A stretch of 48,755 nt of DNA from Candidatus Methylomirabilota bacterium (GCA_035260325.1 DATFVL010000295.1:1-48755), one strand, 5' to 3'; counted from the first letter of the stretch, positions 1 through 7,839 are shown. The notes: generated by a model from the sequence alone, not told the origin. A program made the numbers and translations.

Positions 1-576
1 CGCGGCGGGATCGCCGAGCGCGCGCGGCGCGGGCGCGACGCGGCGCGGAAACGCCACCGCCGCCTCGTCCACCGTCTCGCCCAGGATGTCGCCGGGCAGG
101 TCGAGGTAGACCGGACCCGGCCGCCCCGTGGTCGCCTCGCGGTACGCCATGGCGACCAGCTCGGGGATGCGCTTGGCGTCGAGGATCCGCGTGGCCCACT
201 TGGTGATCGGGCGCATCATCGCGACCTGGTCGATCTCCTGGAACGCCTCCATCTCGAGGAAGACGCGCGGGCTCGAGCCACCCACGGCGATCAGCGGGGC
301 GGCGTCCACGAACGCGTTGGCGACGCCCGTGACGAGGTTGGTCGTGCCCGGCCCGGAGCAGCCCATGCAGACGCCGGGGCGCCGCGTGAGCCGGCTGTAC
401 GCGTGCGCCATCATGGCGGCCGCCTGCTCGTGGCGCGTGTCCACCGCGCGCGCGCCGAGCTTGATGCACGCGCTCTCGGTCTCGATCATGGGCCCGCCCA
501 TGAGGTAGAAGAGCGTGTCCATGCCCTGCGACACGAGCGAGCGCGCGAGCAGCTCCGATCCGGTCAGCGATCCCAT
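1..576 (-). CDS. TPP-dependent enzyme, acetolactate synthase-like (N-terminal part)
   Basis: The visible 192 residues are the N-terminal pyrimidine-binding half of a thiamine-diphosphate enzyme of the acetolactate synthase / oxalyl-CoA decarboxylase / benzoylformate decarboxylase superfamily. Glu50 in the T-R-H-E-Q segment matches the conserved glutamate that activates the cofactor, and S-G-P-G-T-T-N follows at 74-80. The ATG at 576 has an AGGAGGA box 6 nt upstream. The rest of the gene, including the FAD-like middle and TPP-binding C-terminal domains, lies beyond base 1. It sits 13 nt downstream of the SDR that ends at 590, so the two are probably one operon. The substrate cannot be told from this half. 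Confidence 0.85.
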   Translation of the reverse strand, partial: MGSLTGSELLARSLVSQGMDTLFYLMGGPMIETESACIKLGARAVDTRHEQAAAMMAHAYSRLTRRPGVCMGCSGPGTTNLVTGVANAFVDAAPLIAVGGSSPRVFLEMEAFQEIDQVAMMRPITKWATRILDAKRIPELVAMAYREATTGRPGPVYLDLPGDILGETVDEAAVAFPRRVAPAPRALGDPAA

Positions 577-589
577 GCGGTCCTCCTGT

Positions 590-1486
590 TCAGGGTGAGA
601 CCTTCGGCGGCCAGGGAATGCCGAGCGCGTCGAACCGGCGCAGCCGGTCCTGGCCGAGCCCCTGGTCCCAGACGTCCGCCAGCGCCTCCGGCGTCCAGCC
701 CTCGCGGCTCGTGACGGCGCGCAGGGGCGCCGGGTGCGACCAGAGGCTCACCTGGTGGCCGCGCACGTGCACGATCTGGCCCGTGATGTGCGCGGCACGG
801 TCGCTCGCGAGGAACGCCACGACGGGCGCGATCGCCTCGGGCGGCGCCGCCGCCTGCGCCCGGCGGTCGTCGGCGAGGCGCTCGGTCATCCGCGTCTCGG
901 CGGTCGGCGAGATGCAGTTCACGGTCACGCCGTACTTCGCCATCGCGAGCGCCGTCGAGCGCATGAGCCCGACGATGCCCTCCTTGGCGGCGGAGTAGTT
1001 CGGCTGGCCCGGGCTCCCCTCGAGCCCGGCGGTGGACGTGAAGGCGATGATGCGCCCGCGGCGCTTCTCCCGCATGTGCCGGGTCGCTCCGCGCAGAACG
1101 GTGAAGTGGCCCTTCAGGTGGACCGCGACGACCGCGTCCCACTCCTCCTCGGTCATGTTGAAGATCATGCGCTCGCGCAGGATGCCCGCGCAGCACACGA
1201 CGACGTGGAGGTCGCCGAAGCGCTTGAGCGCGGACTCGACGATCGCCTCGCCGCCGGCCATGGTGGCGACGCTCTCGGCGTTCGCCACGGCCTGGCCGCC
1301 GAGCGCCTCGATCTCCTTCACGACGGCCTGGGCGGCGGCGCTCGACGGCGTGCGCCCGTCCACCGTGACGCCGTAGTCGTTGACGACGACCTTCGCGCCC
1401 GCGCGGGCGAGGCCGAGCGCCACCGCGCGCCCGATCCCGTTGCCCCCGCCGGTCACCGCCGCCACCTTGCCGTCCAGCAGCCCCAT
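590..1486 (-). CDS. SDR oxidoreductase, MFE-2-like hydroxyacyl-CoA dehydrogenase type
   Basis: A 298-aa short-chain dehydrogenase. The cofactor motif T-G-G-G-N-G-I-G is at 12-19, the catalytic Ser near 151, and Y164-S-A-A-K168 follows. The usual N-N-A-G is C-C-A-G (98-101), and the Asn of the tetrad is His123 in V-H-L-K-G. The segment V-N-D-Y-G, V-H-L-K-G and a 40-residue tail beyond the Rossmann core recall the (3R)-hydroxyacyl-CoA dehydrogenase domain of peroxisomal multifunctional enzyme 2 (HSD17B4), so a role in acyl-CoA beta-oxidation is plausible. The ATG at 1486 has GGGAGG 7 nt upstream. An in-frame ATG 45 nt earlier has no ribosome site and would add a non-conserved leader. Confidence 0.88.
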   Translation of the reverse strand: MGLLDGKVAAVTGGGNGIGRAVALGLARAGAKVVVNDYGVTVDGRTPSSAAAQAVVKEIEALGGQAVANAESVATMAGGEAIVESALKRFGDLHVVVCCAGILRERMIFNMTEEEWDAVVAVHLKGHFTVLRGATRHMREKRRGRIIAFTSTAGLEGSPGQPNYSAAKEGIVGLMRSTALAMAKYGVTVNCISPTAETRMTERLADDRRAQAAAPPEAIAPVVAFLASDRAAHITGQIVHVRGHQVSLWSHPAPLRAVTSREGWTPEALADVWDQGLGQDRLRRFDALGIPWPPKVSP

Positions 1487-1580
1487 TGGGCCTCCCGCGC
1501 GCCGCTCGATGGCGGCAAACGGATTCTGCACCTGTCCCGCGACCTATTCAATAATGGACCCCGGCACACGAGGAGGGCCC

Positions 1581-2003
1581 ATGAGCACGGTGATCGTTCG
1601 CGGTGGAGCCGGGGGATTCGCCCAGGAGATCGTCGCCGGCCGGCACGGGCTGGCGGCGGACGAGCCCGAAGCGGCCGGCGGGACCGACACGGGGCCGTCG
1701 CCCTACGACCTGCTCCTGGCGGCCCTCGGGGCCTGAACGTCCATGACGCTCGCGCTGTACGCGCGACGCAAGCAGTGGCCGCTCGAGGAGGTGACGGTCC
1801 GCCTCGCGCACTCGAGGATCCACGCCTCCGACTGCGCCGAGTGCGAGACGAAGGAGGGCATGCTCGACCGGATCGAGCGCGAGATCGCGCTCACCGGCCC
1901 GCTCACGCCGGAGCAGCGCGCGCGGCTCCTCGAGATGGCCGACCGCTGCCCCGTGCACCGGACGCTCACGTCGGAGATCGACATCCGGAGCCGCCTGGTC
2001 TGA
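1581..2003 (+). CDS. OsmC family peroxidase, selenoprotein (TGA at 1734-1736 read as Sec52)
   Basis: Reading TGA 1734-1736 through gives a 140-aa OsmC/Ohr-family protein. Before the TGA is [13 protein letters not shown], and after it T-S-M-T-L-A-L-Y-A. In the family the codon between A and T is the first catalytic Cys (G-A-C-T-S-M-T), so Sec52 replaces the peroxidatic residue. The second catalytic Cys is kept as Cys123 in C-P-V-H-R-T-L. An extra C-x2-C lies at 85-88. The ATG at 1581 has AGGAGGG 4 nt upstream. Conventional calling would give a 51-aa fragment plus an ORF starting at 1743. OsmC proteins reduce organic hydroperoxides and act in the cytoplasm. The next gene starts 27 nt later and is also a selenoprotein. 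An AT-rich patch at 1545-1555 may hold the promoter. A point nonsense mutation is the alternative, but the exact Cys position and the SECIS-like hairpin argue against it. Confidence 0.88.
1750..1766 (+). promoter_or_regulatory. SECIS-like hairpin of the OsmC selenoprotein
   Basis: Bases 1750-1755 (TCGCGC) pair perfectly with 1761-1766 (GCGCGA) around the 5-nt loop TGTAC. The loop begins 20 nt after the TGA and has G at its second position. This fits the published general shape of bacterial SECIS elements: short upper stem, small loop, G among the first two loop bases, loop 16-37 nt after UGA. SelB binding is inferred. Confidence 0.7.
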
Positions 2004-2030
2004 CGGCGCTCTCGAGGAGGACCCGATCCC

Positions 2031-2522
2031 ATGCCATCGCTCCGCTACGGACAGCCGGCCCCGGACTTCTCCCTTCCCGCGACGACCGGCGGCAGCATCG
2101 CGCTCGCCGACTTCAAGGGCAAGGCGGACGTCGTGCTCGTCTTCTACTGCTACGACTGGGGCAACATCTGAACGCCGGAGCTCGCCGACCTGGGTCAGGT
2201 CGGCCCCGGCGTGCGTGAGCGGGGCGCCGAGCTGCTCGCGATCAGCGGCGACAGCCCGCCCTGCCACGCGGCGTTCGCCAAGGCGCGGAGCGTGCCCTTC
2301 CCGCTCCTCTCCGATCTCCACCGCGTGGCGATTCGCGCCTACGGAGTCCTGGACGAGGATCGGAACGTCGCCTACCGCTCCACGTTCGTCGTGGACCGGG
2401 ACGGCGTGCTGCGCTGGGGGCAGGCGGGCGACCGGCAGATGGTCCGCGACGGGCGCGAGATCCTCCGCGTCCTCGACGTGATCCGCGGGCTCCGGTCACC
2501 CCGGCCGGGGGGCTCGGGCTAG
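2031..2522 (+). CDS. Peroxiredoxin (AhpC/TSA), selenoprotein (TGA at 2169-2171 read as Sec47)
   Basis: Reading TGA 2169-2171 as Sec gives a 163-aa thioredoxin-fold peroxiredoxin. The N-terminus G-Q-P-A-P-D-F-S-L-P leads to V-F-Y-C-Y-D-W-G-N-I, then Sec47, then T-P-E-L. In this family the residue before T-P-E-L is the peroxidatic Cys. Cys78 in G-D-S-P-P-C-H is a possible resolving thiol. The Thr two positions N-terminal of the peroxidatic residue in classical Prx is Asn here, as in other D-W-G-x-x-(C/U)-T types. The start ATG at 2031 has GAGGAGG 10 nt upstream. Length is normal for the family once read through; without read-through both pieces are non-functional. It follows the Sec-OsmC gene by 27 nt, so both peroxidases are probably made from one mRNA. 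The 3' end overlaps the convergent S21 gene by 4 nt. Confidence 0.88.
2184..2204 (+). promoter_or_regulatory. SECIS-like hairpin of the peroxiredoxin selenoprotein
   Basis: An uninterrupted 8-bp stem, GCCGACCT (2184-2191) with AGGTCGGC (2197-2204), closes the loop GGGTC. The loop starts 21 nt after the TGA and begins with G-G, matching the bacterial SECIS loop-G rule. It is the strongest of the three SECIS-like hairpins in the window. Confidence 0.75.
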
Positions 2523-2722
2523 TCGTCCTCCCAGGAGCGGGAGCGCTGCAGGGCCCGCCGGCGCTTCTTGCGCGCCTGCGCCTGCTTGCGCTTGCGCTTG
2601 ACGGACGGCTTCTCGTAGTGCGCGCGCCGCTTCATCTCCTGGAAGAGGCCGTCCTTCTGCATCTGCTTCTTGAGCTGCTTCAGGGCGGCCTCGATCTGGT
2701 TGTCGAAGACCTCGATCCTCAC
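2519..2722 (-). CDS. rpsU: 30S ribosomal protein S21
   Basis: A 67-aa basic protein of the S21 family. The N-terminal I-E-V-F-D-N-Q-I-E-A-A-L-K-Q-L-K-K and central M-K-R-R-A-H-Y-E-K-P-S are the family signatures, followed by a Lys/Arg-rich tail with an acidic W-E-D-D end. S21 binds the 30S platform near the anti-Shine-Dalgarno end of 16S rRNA and helps initiation. The start is GTG at 2722 with AAGGAG about 10 nt upstream, which places the N-terminus exactly where S21 proteins begin. It is convergent with the Sec-peroxiredoxin gene and overlaps it by 4 nt. Confidence 0.95.
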   Translation of the reverse strand: MRIEVFDNQIEAALKQLKKQMQKDGLFQEMKRRAHYEKPSVKRKRKQAQARKKRRRALQRSRSWEDD

Positions 2723-2845
2723 CGAGCGGGACTCCTTCGCGACGGTGGCGCGCTGCAGTCCGGGGGCGGGTCCACGCTGAACCCGCTCCCGTGGGACCCG
2801 GCGAGTATCGCACGTCTCCGAGGGCGCCGTCGCGCGAGTTTCGCG

Positions 2846-3217
2846 TCACCAGCGGCGCCGGTCGTGCTCGTCGAGCCACTCGAAGGAGAGCACGCTCACG
2901 CGGTAGGACGCGGCGTTCGGCACCGTCGCCTCGAAGTAGGCGCGGTTGTTCGGCGGTACGCCGCCGAGCACCCACGTCGTGGTCTTGCCGGTCACCTTGC
3001 CCGACCCGTCCAAGCCCTCGATGAGGAGCTGCATCCGCGCCGCGGCGCGGTTCGTCTGGTTGTATAGGTAGCCCGTGAGCTTCGCGCCGCTCGCCTTCCA
3101 CTCGAACCGGAACCAGCGCGCGAGGCTCTCGGGCGCGTAGTTCTGGGCGGCCGCCGCGGCACCGGCGAGCCCGAGGACGGCGCCCCACGCGAGCGCGAGG
3201 GCTTCCCGCCTGGTCAT
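2846..3217 (-). CDS. Small exported protein of unknown function
   Basis: A 123-aa protein starting with a Sec-type signal peptide (M-T-R-R-E then an Ala/Leu-rich stretch to about residue 24, A-A-A-Q). The mature part is about 100 residues and looks like a single beta-sandwich: G-Y-L-Y-N-Q-T in the first half and Y-R-V-S-V-L-S-F-E-W-L-D-E near the end. This resembles FxLYD-type domains, but I do not recognise a family with confidence. AGGGTA at 3224-3229 reads TACCCT on this strand, 6 nt before the ATG, with no Shine-Dalgarno. It lies 58 nt after the DppC-type permease and may have its own promoter. Confidence 0.75.
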   Translation of the reverse strand: MTRREALALAWGAVLGLAGAAAAAQNYAPESLARWFRFEWKASGAKLTGYLYNQTNRAAARMQLLIEGLDGSGKVTGKTTTWVLGGVPPNNRAYFEATVPNAASYRVSVLSFEWLDEHDRRRW

Positions 3218-3275
3218 GCGTCAAGGGTACCGCCGTCCGGGGCGGCGCGACCTGGAAAACTCCTGAGCGCCGCCT

Positions 3276-4208
3276 TCAGATCTGTCTACGGAGCCGCGGG
3301 TCGAGCGTGTCGCGCAGGCCGTCGCCGAGCATGTTGACCGCGAGCACGGTCGCCGCGAGGAAGACGCCGGGGAACAGGATGTTGTGCGGGAGGATGCGGA
3401 AGAGCGCGCGCCCCTCCGCCATGATGTTGCCCCAGGTGGGCGTCTCCGGCGGGATGCCGACGCCGAGGAAGGAGAGGATCGCCTCGACGAGGATCGCCGA
3501 GGCGCAGACGAACGTCGCCTGCACCACGAGCGGCGCCATCGTGTTCGGCAGCACGTGGCGCGCGAGCAGCGCGGGGGTGCGCGCGCCGAGCGCGACCGCC
3601 GCCTCGACGTAGGGCTCCTCGCGGATCGAGAGGACAACCGCCCGCACGAGGCGGACGACACGCGGCACCTCGGGGATCACGATGGCCAGGATGACCGTGC
3701 GCAGGCCCGCGCGGGACAGCGAGACGAGGCCGATGGCGAGCAGGATCGCCGGGATCGCCATGAGCCCGTCCATCACGCGCATGACGACGCCGTCGAGCCA
3801 GCGGAGGTAGCCCGCGAGGACGCCGATGACGAGACCGACGGCCGCGCTCACCAGCGCGACCGTCACGCCTACGATGAGCGACACGCGCGCGCCGTAGACG
3901 ACCCGGCTGTACACGTCGCGCCCGAGGCTGTCGGTGCCCATCCAGTACGTGCGCGTCGTCTGCGCGCCGTCGGCGTTGCGCACGAGACGCTGCGCGCCGG
4001 GCCGCTGGTTCCGCACGACCGGATCGATCCGCGCCGGGTCCACGGTGCCGAGCACGGGCGCCAGGCACGCGAGCGCGACGACGGCCGCGAGGATCGCGCC
4101 GCCGAGCGCGACACTCCCGTGCCGCCGCAGCCGGCGGGCGATCCCGGCGGGCGCGGCGGCCGCGGGCGGGAGCGCCGCGACGGACACGGAGCCGGCGACG
4201 GCCTTCAA
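3276..4208 (-). CDS. ABC transporter permease, DppC/OppC type
   Basis: A 310-aa inner-membrane permease of a peptide/nickel-type (PepT) importer. A cytoplasmic leader is followed by a first membrane helix (about 32-52), a large periplasmic loop with the W-M-G-T-D-S-L-G-R-D-V motif typical of DppC, and five more helices. The ATPase-contact EAA loop reads E-A-A-V-A-L-G-A-R-T-P. The start is TTG at 4208, overlapping the DppB-type stop codon by 4 nt (TTGA), which points to translational coupling. It is the distal gene of the set SBP-DppB-DppC. No ATPase genes follow. Confidence 0.9.
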   Translation of the reverse strand: MKAVAGSVSVAALPPAAAAPAGIARRLRRHGSVALGGAILAAVVALACLAPVLGTVDPARIDPVVRNQRPGAQRLVRNADGAQTTRTYWMGTDSLGRDVYSRVVYGARVSLIVGVTVALVSAAVGLVIGVLAGYLRWLDGVVMRVMDGLMAIPAILLAIGLVSLSRAGLRTVILAIVIPEVPRVVRLVRAVVLSIREEPYVEAAVALGARTPALLARHVLPNTMAPLVVQATFVCASAILVEAILSFLGVGIPPETPTWGNIMAEGRALFRILPHNILFPGVFLAATVLAVNMLGDGLRDTLDPRLRRQI

Positions 4209-5146
4209 TACCGGATCCTCGGGTCGAGGACGGTGTAGGTCAGGTCCACGAGCAGGTTGAGCAGCACGTAGACCATGGAGAACAGGAGGATCACCGCCTG
4301 CACCGTGGGGTAGTCGCGCGCGAGCACCGCGTCCACCGTGAGCCGTCCGAGACCCGGGATCGAGTAGACGGACTCGGTCACGACGACGCCGCCGATGAGG
4401 AGCGCGACGCCGAGCCCGATCACGGTGACGATCGGCACCGCGGCGTTGCGCAGCACGTGCCGCAGCAGCACCGGCATCTCCGCGAGGCCCTTGGCCCGCG
4501 CCGTGCGCACGTGGTCGGCGTTGATCACCTCGAGCACGCTCGCGCGCGTGATCCGGGCGATCAGCGCCACGTAGATCGCGGCGAGCGTGAGGCTCGGCAG
4601 GATCAGGTGCTCGAGGAAGCCCCCGACGCCCTCACGCAGGCGCTGGTAGCCCTGGACGGGGAGCCAGGCGAGCGAGATCGCGAAGAGGTAGATCAGCGCG
4701 TAGCCGATCACGAACACCGGCACCGAGAAGCCGAGCACGGAGAGCCCCATCACTCCGCGGTCGATCCAGGTCCCGCGCTTCCAGGCGGCGAGCACGCCGA
4801 GCGGGACGGCCGTCGCGACCGTCAGCACGAGCGTGCACACCGAGAGCGCCAGCGTCGGCTCCACGCGGTCCAGGATCAGCTCGCTCACCTGCTTCTTGAA
4901 GAAGAACGACTCGCCGAAGTCGCCGCGCAGGACGTTGCCGAGCCAGATGACGAACTGCTGCGCGATCGGCCGCTCGAGGCCCAGCTTGGCCCGGATCTCG
5001 GCGACCTGCTGCGAGGTGGCGTTGTCACCCGCGATGATCGCGGCCGGGTCGCCGGCCGTGAGGCGCAGCAGCGAGAACACGACCACCGCCACCACCGCCA
5101 TGACCGGGATCGTGGCGAGGAGGCGGCGCCCGACGTACGACAGCAT
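4205..5146 (-). CDS. ABC transporter permease, DppB/OppB type
   Basis: A 313-aa permease of the peptide/nickel importer family with six predicted helices. It starts M-L-S-Y-V-G-R-R-L-L, as most DppB proteins do, and has D-H-V-R-T-A-R-A-K-G-L, the conserved EAA-loop segment that docks the ATPase. It starts 18 nt after the substrate-binding protein gene and overlaps the DppC-type gene by 4 nt. The transported ligand is not evident from the permeases. Peptides or other small cationic or amphipathic solutes are usual. Confidence 0.92.
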   Translation of the reverse strand: MLSYVGRRLLATIPVMAVVAVVVFSLLRLTAGDPAAIIAGDNATSQQVAEIRAKLGLERPIAQQFVIWLGNVLRGDFGESFFFKKQVSELILDRVEPTLALSVCTLVLTVATAVPLGVLAAWKRGTWIDRGVMGLSVLGFSVPVFVIGYALIYLFAISLAWLPVQGYQRLREGVGGFLEHLILPSLTLAAIYVALIARITRASVLEVINADHVRTARAKGLAEMPVLLRHVLRNAAVPIVTVIGLGVALLIGGVVVTESVYSIPGLGRLTVDAVLARDYPTVQAVILLFSMVYVLLNLLVDLTYTVLDPRIRY

Positions 5147-5164
5147 CGCCGACGCCGCGTCAGC

Positions 5165-6745
5165 TCACTTCTTGGTGACGTTCCAGAACACCGGCACCGG
5201 CGCGGTCATGATCCCGTCCACGTTCTTGCGCGTCGAGATCGGCTGGTACCACTGGCCGAGCGGGATGTGGGTCGGGTAGAGCGTTTCGCGCATCTGCGCC
5301 GCCTCGGCGATGGCCTTTTGCCTGGCCGGGTTCGTCTCGCGCGCGAACTGCTCGCGCAGGCTCTCGATCTCCTGGTCGCACGGCCAGCCGAACATCGCCT
5401 TCTCGCAGGAGGCGTTCATGAAGCCCATCATCACCGGGTTGAGGATGTCCGCCGCCACCCACCCCGTCAGGAAGGCGTTCCAGCCGCCCGCGGCCGGCGG
5501 GTCCCTCTTGGCCCGACGGGCGACCAGGGTCTGCCAGTCCATCGAGACCATGTCCACCTTGAAGCCGCCCCGCTCGAGCAGCGACTTGGCGACCGGCGCC
5601 AGGTTCGTGAGCACGGCGAGGTCCGTGGACTGCATCAGCACGACCGGCGTGCCGTCGTAGCCGGCCTCCTTCAACAGCGCCTTCGACTTCTCGAAATTCG
5701 ACTCGAGGAGTCCGTCCATGCCCTTGGTGCTGGCCATCGGCGAGCCGCAGGGGAAGAAGGACTTGCAGGTCTTGTAGTACGCCGAGTCGCCGACCACGGC
5801 CTTCAGGAAGTCCTCCTGGTTGAAGGCATAGAACACGGCCTGGCGGATCTTCGCGTTGTCGAACGGCTTGTGCAGCGTGTTGAAGCGGAACGTGTACTGG
5901 TTGCCGAGCGGATTGTAATCGACGAGCTTGACGTTGACGTCCTGCTTGAGCACGGGCAGCAGGTCGTGCGGCGCGGACTCGATGTAGTCGATCTCGCCGG
6001 CCAGCAGCGCGTTGACCGCCGACTGGTGGTCGGGGATCCACTTCCACTCGACGCGGTCGACCTTGACGACCTTGCCGCCGGCGAGACCCGACGGCGCCTC
6101 CGCGCGCGGCTTGTACTTGTCGAACTTCACGTAGACCGCCTTGTCCCCGGCCTTCCACTCCTCCTTCTTGAAGACGAACGGGCCCGAGCCGGTGAAGTCG
6201 GAGATCTGGGTGTTCGCGTCGGTCTCGGCCACGCGCCTGGGCATCATGAACGGCACGTTCGAGCTCGGCTTGCCGAGCGCGCCGAGGACGAGGCCCGTCG
6301 GCTCCTTGAGGAGGATCTTGAACGTCTTCGCGTTCACGACCTGGAACTCCTTCACGAAGCCCGCGAGCTTCTGGCCCATCGAGTCCTTCGCCGCCCAGCG
6401 CTTGATCGAGGCGACGCAGTCCTCGGCGGTGACCGGCTTGCCGTCGTGCCAGACGAGCCCGTCGCGCAGCGTCAGCGTGTAGGTCAGCTTGTCGCCGCTG
6501 ACGTCGTACCGGTCCACCATCTGCGGGCGGATCTCGCCCTTGGCGTCCATCGCGAAGAGCGTGTCGTAGACCATGTAGCCGTGGTTGCGCACGATGTAGG
6601 CGGTGGTCCAGATCGGGTCCACGATCTTCAGGTCGGAGTGCATCACGACGCGGAGCGTGGTCTCCGCGCCCGCGCGCCCGGGCGCGCCGGCCGCGAGCCA
6701 GGCGAGGGAGAGGACCGCGACGGCGAGGGGTCGGATGCGACTCAT
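5165..6745 (-). CDS. ABC transporter substrate-binding protein, family 5
   Basis: A 526-aa SBP_bac_5 (DppA/OppA-like) lipid-free periplasmic binding protein. A signal peptide (M-S-R-I-R-P then hydrophobic to about residue 27) is followed by the family start T-L-R-V-V-M-H-S-D-L-K-I-V-D-P-I and by Y-T-L-T-L-R-D-G-L-V-W-H-D-G-K-P-V-T-A-E-D, the hallmark of the family. It captures the ligand for the two downstream permeases. The ATG at 6745 has GAGGAGGAG directly upstream; a longer in-frame ORF to 6847 adds a non-signal leader and is rejected. A TTGACA box lies at 6803-6808 on this strand. First gene of SBP-DppB-DppC. Confidence 0.93.
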   Translation of the reverse strand: MSRIRPLAVAVLSLAWLAAGAPGRAGAETTLRVVMHSDLKIVDPIWTTAYIVRNHGYMVYDTLFAMDAKGEIRPQMVDRYDVSGDKLTYTLTLRDGLVWHDGKPVTAEDCVASIKRWAAKDSMGQKLAGFVKEFQVVNAKTFKILLKEPTGLVLGALGKPSSNVPFMMPRRVAETDANTQISDFTGSGPFVFKKEEWKAGDKAVYVKFDKYKPRAEAPSGLAGGKVVKVDRVEWKWIPDHQSAVNALLAGEIDYIESAPHDLLPVLKQDVNVKLVDYNPLGNQYTFRFNTLHKPFDNAKIRQAVFYAFNQEDFLKAVVGDSAYYKTCKSFFPCGSPMASTKGMDGLLESNFEKSKALLKEAGYDGTPVVLMQSTDLAVLTNLAPVAKSLLERGGFKVDMVSMDWQTLVARRAKRDPPAAGGWNAFLTGWVAADILNPVMMGFMNASCEKAMFGWPCDQEIESLREQFARETNPARQKAIAEAAQMRETLYPTHIPLGQWYQPISTRKNVDGIMTAPVPVFWNVTKK

Positions 6746-6777
6746 GGGCTCCTCCTCAGGGGCGGCGACGGCGATGA

Positions 6778-6808
6778 GACATAACCATAGGGCCGCCGAG
6801 CTTGTCAA
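6778..6808 (-). promoter_or_regulatory. Putative sigma70 promoter of the SBP-DppB-DppC operon
   Basis: On the minus strand a perfect TTGACA (6803-6808) is followed by an AT-rich patch, unusual here, ending in TATGTC (6778-6783) at 19-nt spacing; TTATGT at 18 nt is an alternative. It lies about 33 nt upstream of the SBP start and its strong ribosome site. Confidence 0.4.
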
Positions 6809-6853
6809 CGCGCGCGCCCCCTCGCCCCGGAGGGCACGGCATCTCACCGGACG

Positions 6854-7489
6854 CTAGATCTCGATCTTCCGCCGTGCCGTCGCGCGCCGCCACTTGCTCT
6901 CGGCCGCGTCATCGAAGACGAGCGCCTCGTCGGCCGGCACGCTGATCCAGGCGCCTCGCTCGAGCTCGCCCTCGAGCTGGCGCGCCGCCCAGCCGGCGTA
7001 GCCGAGGGCGAAGAGCGAGCGCCGCGGGCCCTGGCCGCGCGCGATCGCGTCGAGGACGGCGGGGTGGGAGGTCACGCCGATGCCGCCGCCGACCACGGTG
7101 GTCTCGGCGCTCGCCCAGTCGGTCGTGTGCAGCACGAACGCGCGCGTGATCTCGACGGGCCCGCCGTAGTGGACGCGGACGCTGCCGCCGACGCCCTCGC
7201 CCGCCGCGCCGAAGAGCTCGAGCAGCCGCGCCAGCGGCGTCTCGCCGAGCGGGCGATTCACGACGAGCCCCAGCGCGCCCGTCGCGTCGTGGCGGACCAT
7301 GTAGATGACCGTGTGGTGGAAGCGCGGGTCGCGGATCTCCTCGGTGGCGACGAGGAGCTGCCCGGCGAGGCTCACCGGCCCTCCGGCGCCCGCGCGGAGG
7401 ACCGGGGGCGCCCCGGGGCCGGCCGCGGCGAGCGCGAGCGCCGCCACGACGACCCAGGGCACACGGAGGCGGCGGCCTCTCGACCTCAT
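6854..7489 (-). CDS. AlgH/UPF0301 family protein with a signal peptide
   Basis: A 211-aa protein whose residues from about 40 on are AlgH (YqgE, DUF179). Signatures are L-A-G-Q-L-L-V-A-T-x-E-I-R-D-P-R-F, the G-L-V-V-N-R-P-L-G-E motif, and the C-terminal Y-A-G-W-A-A-R-Q-L-E-G-E-L. The family is usually cytoplasmic and of uncertain function. Here it has a basic, hydrophobic leader (R-G-R-R-L-R-V-P-W-V-V-V-A-A-L-A-L-A-A-A-G) that looks like a signal peptide or membrane anchor. It stands alone between the ABC operon and the envelope-stress module. TACACT lies 9 nt before the ATG on this strand. Confidence 0.88.
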   Translation of the reverse strand: MRSRGRRLRVPWVVVAALALAAAGPGAPPVLRAGAGGPVSLAGQLLVATEEIRDPRFHHTVIYMVRHDATGALGLVVNRPLGETPLARLLELFGAAGEGVGGSVRVHYGGPVEITRAFVLHTTDWASAETTVVGGGIGVTSHPAVLDAIARGQGPRRSLFALGYAGWAARQLEGELERGAWISVPADEALVFDDAAESKWRRATARRKIEI

Positions 7490-7596
7490 CGGGTTCGGAG
7501 TGTACGCCGACTCGAGCGGGCGCCGGCGGGTTTGAACGGCACGGCGCCCGGCGAGCGCGCGTGACGCACGCCCGCCGGACGCCGGTCAACGACCCC

Positions 7597-7839
7597 TTAC
7601 ATCCCGAGCGCCTTCAGCCCCGCCTTCGCGGCCTCCACCGATTGGGCGTGCTGCCCCTTGCCGTGGAGCTCGGCCGCCTGGGCGGCCTTCTCCTTCGCCT
7701 CGGCGGCAGCCGGGTCGAAGCGCGTCGCCGTCTCATCCTCGATCTTCTTGATCAGGCTCGGACACTGGAACGCAAGCGCCGGACCGGCGGAGAACAGGAC
7801 GAGCGTCGCAACGACAGCGGACAGAGCGATCTTCCGCAT
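7597..7839 (-). CDS. Small exported helical protein
   Basis: An 80-aa protein with a clear signal peptide (M-R-K-I then hydrophobic, cleavage after A-L-A at about 23). The mature part is about 57 residues, with one Cys (F-Q-C-P-S) and an alanine/lysine-rich amphipathic helix pair (A-E-A-K-E-K-A-A-Q-A-A-E-L-H-G-K-G). It is probably periplasmic; no family is recognised with certainty. GAGGTGATCC lies just upstream of the ATG. It is the last gene of the sigma / anti-sigma / Spy-like set and may belong to the same stress response. Confidence 0.78.
   Translation of the reverse strand: MRKIALSAVVATLVLFSAGPALAFQCPSLIKKIEDETATRFDPAAAEAKEKAAQAAELHGKGQHAQSVEAAKAGLKALGM

Noticed and set aside
4457-6784. 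A 775-codon plus-strand frame opposite the ABC transporter genes
   Set aside because: His/Arg/Asp-rich composition typical of an antisense shadow; the minus-strand SBP and permease genes are complete and recognisable.
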